Assembly (NCBI GenBank): GCA_044867875.1
Contig: JBIOVR010000021.1
Span: 1 to 7,420 of the forward strand
Length of the DNA stretch: 7,420 bases
Direction: 5' to 3'
Source of the DNA: VBAS01 sp044867875
GTDB lineage: Bacteria; Bacteroidota; Bacteroidia; Chitinophagales; Chitinophagaceae
This document shows positions 5,049-7,420 of the stretch, one piece after another. The position numbers and the translations under genes were made by a program. Numbering within the stretch: the stretch's first letter is position 1; each line of letters opens with the position of its first letter. A model generated the notes under the pieces. The model was not told where the DNA came from, made no database searches, and saw only the letters and a list, made by a program, of their open reading frames with translations.

Positions 5049-5660
5049 TTAAGCATCCATCATGGTTTCTTTCTGCTGCCAGGAATAGCCACCTTCATTT
5101 TCCGCTTTTACATTTATGGATGTTTCTGCAATCTCGGTAAGATTTTTATCTGTATCCTCTTCTTCCTGTAACGTTTTGTCCAGCAATTCAGCAGCACGAT
5201 GGAGATCCATAGTAATGGCAAGTTGTACAAGTCCACCATAAGTAGCAATTTCATAATGCTCTATTTTTTGCGCAGCAATAATAAGAGCAGCATCCCTTGT
5301 CATGCTTCCTTCTTTTGTTTCGCTGATTATGGATTTTGCTTCTTTGGTCAATCCTTCGATTGCTTCGCATTTTTTCCCTTCTGGTTTTTGCCGTATAAGC
5401 TGAAATACTTTTTCCAATCTTTTTACATGACGTTCTGTTTGTTTCAAATGTTCTTCAAAAGCATCTTCCAATTCTTCACTTGTTGCTGCTTTTTGCATTT
5501 CAGGTAACGTTTTTACCAAGTGCTGTTCTGCGTAATAAATATCTTTTAACTGGTCTATAAAAAACTTTTCTAATAAAGAACTTTTATTAGTCTTATGGCT
5601 AGCATCTCTTGTACCATTTGTACTGCCATTGCTATCAGTACTTGTTTTCTGATTTTTCAT
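5049..5660 (-). CDS. DUF892 (YciE/YciF) ferritin-like protein, copy 2
   Basis: This 203-residue paralog of the protein at 1331-1921 is about 76% identical over a 160-residue core by hand count, and the two differ mostly at their ends. A polar Ser/Thr/Asn N-terminus of about 28 residues precedes LEKFFIDQLKDIYYAEQHL; later come EELEDAFEEHLKQTERH, MTRDAALIIAAQKIEHYEIA and LDKTLQEEEDTD, the family's helix motifs with likely metal ligands. One difference: the HH of copy 1 is HL here, leaving a single His. The tail ends GYSWQQKETMMDA. The start is the ATG at 5660, only 36 bp after the stop of the KGG-type gene upstream with no hairpin between, so the two are very probably one operon. The bidirectional terminator lies 35 bp past its stop. 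Confidence 0.92.
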   Translation of the reverse strand: MKNQKTSTDSNGSTNGTRDASHKTNKSSLLEKFFIDQLKDIYYAEQHLVKTLPEMQKAATSEELEDAFEEHLKQTERHVKRLEKVFQLIRQKPEGKKCEAIEGLTKEAKSIISETKEGSMTRDAALIIAAQKIEHYEIATYGGLVQLAITMDLHRAAELLDKTLQEEEDTDKNLTEIAETSINVKAENEGGYSWQQKETMMDA

Positions 5661-5696
5661 ACGCTTATTATTTAATGTTTGTCTTACGTAAATTAA

Positions 5697-6608
5697 TTAC
5701 CAATTACTACTGCGTCCACTTCGTCTGCCTGATGAACTGGAACTACTTTTTCCCATACGGGAGTTTCCACTTCTGCCACTTCTTCCGGAACGATCATAAT
5801 TATCATCATAGCCTCTTGAGCGACTCTGTCCTCTTCCTAGGTATTGCTCTTCGGAATATCCACGATTGGTACCACGACCTTCATTGCTCCCGGTTCCCCA
5901 ATTGCTGCTACCTGTACCCCAATTACTAGAACCGCTGTTGCCATATTCACCTCTTGAGGATTGGCTACGTCCACTACCATATCCATAGTTTGAACCGGTG
6001 TTATATCCAGAGCCCATTTCGCTCCGTCTGCCTCTTCCACCATTTTGTCCACTTGAATATTGATCACGGCTTTCATTACCACGACCATAATTTCCACCAT
6101 ATCCCGATCCCATATCTCTACTCATGCTGCCAAATCCCTTTCTGGAATAAGGACTTCCGGAACTACGATCATTATAATCATCATCATAACCATAACCTTT
6201 TTGATTTCTTCTTTGTCCACTTCCCCAATTTCCTGAATCATTATAATCATCATAGTCGTCATCCTGGTAATTCATTCCCATACGTCTACGTCCACTCCTT
6301 CCTTGACTATAATTATCATCGTCATCCTGATAATTCATTCCTGAATGCCTGTTTCGTCCACTCCTTCCCTGGATATAATTATCATAATTATCATCCTCAT
6401 CCCAGTCATATTGGTTACGACCAGAACTCATGTAACGATTTCCCTGATCTTCATCATCGTCTTCATCCGAATAGTCTTCATAGTCACTTTCATACTCATC
6501 TCTGTTTTGACTTCGACCTTGTGATTTACGACTTCCGCGACCAATGCGTCGACTTTCATCGGAATCCATTGTTCCGAATCCCCGGCTTGAATTTCTACGT
6601 GTTGTCAT
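5697..6608 (-). CDS. Low-complexity KGG-type Asp/Tyr/Gly/Arg/Ser protein, copy 2
   Basis: This 303-residue protein is probably disordered throughout. Residues 9-31 (RGFGTMDSDESRRIGRG and following) are a degenerate KGG stress motif, here at the N-terminus rather than mid-protein. An acidic stretch follows (about 38-55). Then come D/Y repeats separated by GRSGR linkers (about 68-128, with 21-residue units starting at Met91 and Met112), a second partial motif YSRKGFGSMSRD (154-165), Gly/Tyr/Ser/Asn/Arg-rich sequence including NWGTGSSNWGTG, and a basic Ser/Arg tail. The composition resembles RGG/YG-type condensate-forming proteins. The start ATG 6608 lies 44 bp after a sigma54-like element. A DUF892 gene follows by 36 bp. 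It matches the 413-1252 protein in plan (KGG motif, acidic block, Ser/Arg tail) but not in linear sequence. Confidence 0.8.
   Translation of the reverse strand: MTTRRNSSRGFGTMDSDESRRIGRGSRKSQGRSQNRDEYESDYEDYSDEDDDEDQGNRYMSSGRNQYDWDEDDNYDNYIQGRSGRNRHSGMNYQDDDDNYSQGRSGRRRMGMNYQDDDYDDYNDSGNWGSGQRRNQKGYGYDDDYNDRSSGSPYSRKGFGSMSRDMGSGYGGNYGRGNESRDQYSSGQNGGRGRRSEMGSGYNTGSNYGYGSGRSQSSRGEYGNSGSSNWGTGSSNWGTGSNEGRGTNRGYSEEQYLGRGQSRSRGYDDNYDRSGRSGRSGNSRMGKSSSSSSGRRSGRSSNW
6258..6383 (-). repeat. 63-bp tandem coding repeats (21-residue units)
   Basis: Two units, 6258-6320 and 6321-6383, each contain the complement of GTCATCCTGRTAATTCATTC and a GTCCACTCCTTCC segment; they encode MNYQDDD-type acidic runs joined by GRSGR. 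A degenerate third copy lies at about 6384-6420. Unit length is a multiple of three, so copy number can change without a frameshift. Confidence 0.75.
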
Positions 6609-6652
6609 AACCTGAATTTTAAATTAATGAATGAGATATCATCAATTTTTTC

Positions 6653-6666
6653 ACAAACACTATGCC
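6653..6666 (-). promoter_or_regulatory. Sigma54-like -24/-12 element upstream of KGG-type copy 2
   Basis: On the minus strand GGCATAGTGTTTGT (6666-6653) has GG-N10-G spacing and shares GGCATA-N4-TTGT with the element at 361-374. It begins 58 bp before the ATG at 6608; transcription would start near 6642. As at 361, the -12 box is TTGT rather than TTGC. Confidence 0.45.
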
Positions 6667-6716
6667 TTAGGAATTCTACGCTTAAAATGAAATTGATCAA
6701 ACTTTCGGATATGCAA

Positions 6717-6750
6717 AAAAAAAATACACAAGATTATTGTGTATTTTTTT
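6717..6750. terminator. Bidirectional terminator after the sigma54 activator gene
   Basis: TACACAA (6725-6731) pairs with TTGTGTA (6737-6743) around a GATTA loop, with eight A to the left and seven T to the right. It lies 25 bp past the activator's stop on the minus strand and separates that gene from the KGG-type/DUF892 operon downstream. Confidence 0.85.
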
Positions 6751-6775
6751 CCTCGATAAAAAATGTAATTGAATT

Positions 6776-7420
6776 CTATTGTTGCTGTGTTATCTGAAAA
6801 CTTTTTAATTTATTGTAAAGAGTTTTGCGATCAATCTTTAATACTTCAGCAGCTTTTTTCTTATTGAAATTTACTTGTTGCATCACGGACATGATAGTAT
6901 AAAATTCTGCTCTGCTTGCTGCGCCTTTCAACAGGTCTTTATTCGGAAAGTTTTCAGGATGTGGTGCTAATCCTTCAAATTGATGCATTGGTTGTTCAAA
7001 AGGTGAAGCCGCATAAGATGCCGGCACATGGTGAACTATTTCCTGTGGCAATGATGTAACAGAAATTTTTGCATCAGAAGGTGTTAGCAATACTGCACGA
7101 CGAACAACATTTCTGAATTCTCTCAGGTTTCCAGGCCATGAATATTCATGGAATATATTCAGAACGTCTTCATTAAAACCACTGATGTTTTTCCTGGTCT
7201 CTTCGTTTGATCTTTCAAGGAAAAATTCTGCTAATGGAATAATATCCTCCCGCCTTTCACGCAATGGCGGAAGATGTATTGAAAATTCGTTCAAACGATG
7301 ATACAAGTCTTCTCTGAATTTTCCCTTCCTGTATGCATCATTCAGATTTTCATTTGATGCTACAATGATGCGTACATCAGTTGGGGTCTCTTTATTGCCA
7401 CCGACACGTTTAAATTTTCT
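6776..7420 (-). CDS. Sigma54-dependent NtrC-family activator, C-terminal part (partial)
   Basis: 214 codons are visible; the N-terminus lies beyond the right edge. The fragment opens inside the AAA+ sigma54-interaction domain: sensor I region DVRIIVASNENL (15-26), FREDLYHRLNEFSIHLPPLR (35-54), RERREDI, and the sensor II/arginine region YSWPGNLREFRNVVRRAV (93-110). A linker of about 55 residues leads to a Fis-type helix-turn-helix at the C-terminus (NFNKKKAAEVLKIDRKTLYN, about 184-203). Walker A, Walker B and GAFTGA lie outside the window, as does any receiver or GAF domain. The apparent TTG start at 7306 is internal to FREDLYHRL and is not the real start. It is followed by a terminator and then, in the same direction, by the KGG-type operon, making it a candidate regulator of that operon. 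Confidence 0.95.
   Translation of the reverse strand, partial: RKFKRVGGNKETPTDVRIIVASNENLNDAYRKGKFREDLYHRLNEFSIHLPPLRERREDIIPLAEFFLERSNEETRKNISGFNEDVLNIFHEYSWPGNLREFRNVVRRAVLLTPSDAKISVTSLPQEIVHHVPASYAASPFEQPMHQFEGLAPHPENFPNKDLLKGAASRAEFYTIMSVMQQVNFNKKKAAEVLKIDRKTLYNKLKSFQITQQQ

Noticed and set aside
413..6608. Inverted cassettes taken as the ends of a composite transposon
   Set aside because: No transposase, terminal inverted repeats or target duplication was seen, and the two KGG-type genes are too different at DNA level to be recent transposed copies.
5954..6610. Plus-strand 218-codon His/Tyr/Asn/Phe-rich frame
   Set aside because: Antisense to the low-complexity protein at 6608-5697; its odd composition is explained by complementing Asp, Gly, Arg and Ser codons.
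7304..7306. TTG as the start of the sigma54 activator
   Set aside because: The frame stays open to the window edge and encodes conserved sensor I and FREDLYHRL sequence upstream of the TTG, so the gene is cut by the window and does not start there.

Overview
The window looks like chromosomal DNA from a Bacteroidota bacterium, probably a Chitinophagaceae-like soil or freshwater organism. This is an inference from four things: the AT-rich intergenic DNA, the near absence of Shine-Dalgarno sequences, start codons preceded by A/T runs, and the set of families (DUF892, DUF6496, DUF4142 lipoprotein, DUF72). No rRNA, tRNA, insertion sequence or CRISPR array was seen.

Layout from left to right. The tail of an unrecognised gene (3-167, +) is followed by a 245-bp gap with a promoter-like element. 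Next comes a low-complexity acidic/Ser-Arg protein with a KGG stress motif (413-1252, +), a perfect 14-bp hairpin, a DUF892 ferritin-like protein (1331-1921, +), a small basic DUF6496 protein (1982-2191, +) and a Fpg/Nei-type DNA glycosylase (2229-2969, +). Convergent to the glycosylase is a DUF72 protein (3712-2975, -) whose leader holds a TPP riboswitch (3878-3769) and an intrinsic terminator (3762-3731). Facing away from the riboswitch are a DUF4142 lipoprotein (4009-4596, +), a small disordered protein (4640-4897, +), a possible 17-codon ORF and a bidirectional terminator (4984-5013). On the minus strand follow a second DUF892 protein (5660-5049) and, just upstream of it, a second low-complexity KGG-type protein (6608-5697). 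Last come another bidirectional terminator and the C-terminal half of a sigma54-dependent NtrC-type activator (7420-6776, -, cut by the window edge).

How the parts fit. The window carries two paralogous two-gene cassettes, each a KGG-type low-complexity gene followed by a DUF892 gene, in inverted orientation. The pairing mirrors the enterobacterial yciG-yciF(-yciE) stress operon (KGG protein plus DUF892 proteins), but here the KGG protein has grown into a large, highly charged, probably disordered polymer. Both cassettes have the same sequence, GGCATA-N4-TTGT, at nearly the same distance from the first start codon, and the DUF4142 gene has TGGCACG at that distance. These resemble sigma54 -24/-12 elements, and a sigma54 activator lies next door. 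The inferred picture is a stress or stationary-phase island: DNA repair, ferritin-like proteins, and disordered protectant or condensate-forming proteins.

The second striking item is the TPP riboswitch. It has recognisable P1-P5 pairing and a mutually exclusive antiterminator/terminator, and it controls only a DUF72 gene, a family with no established thiamine role.
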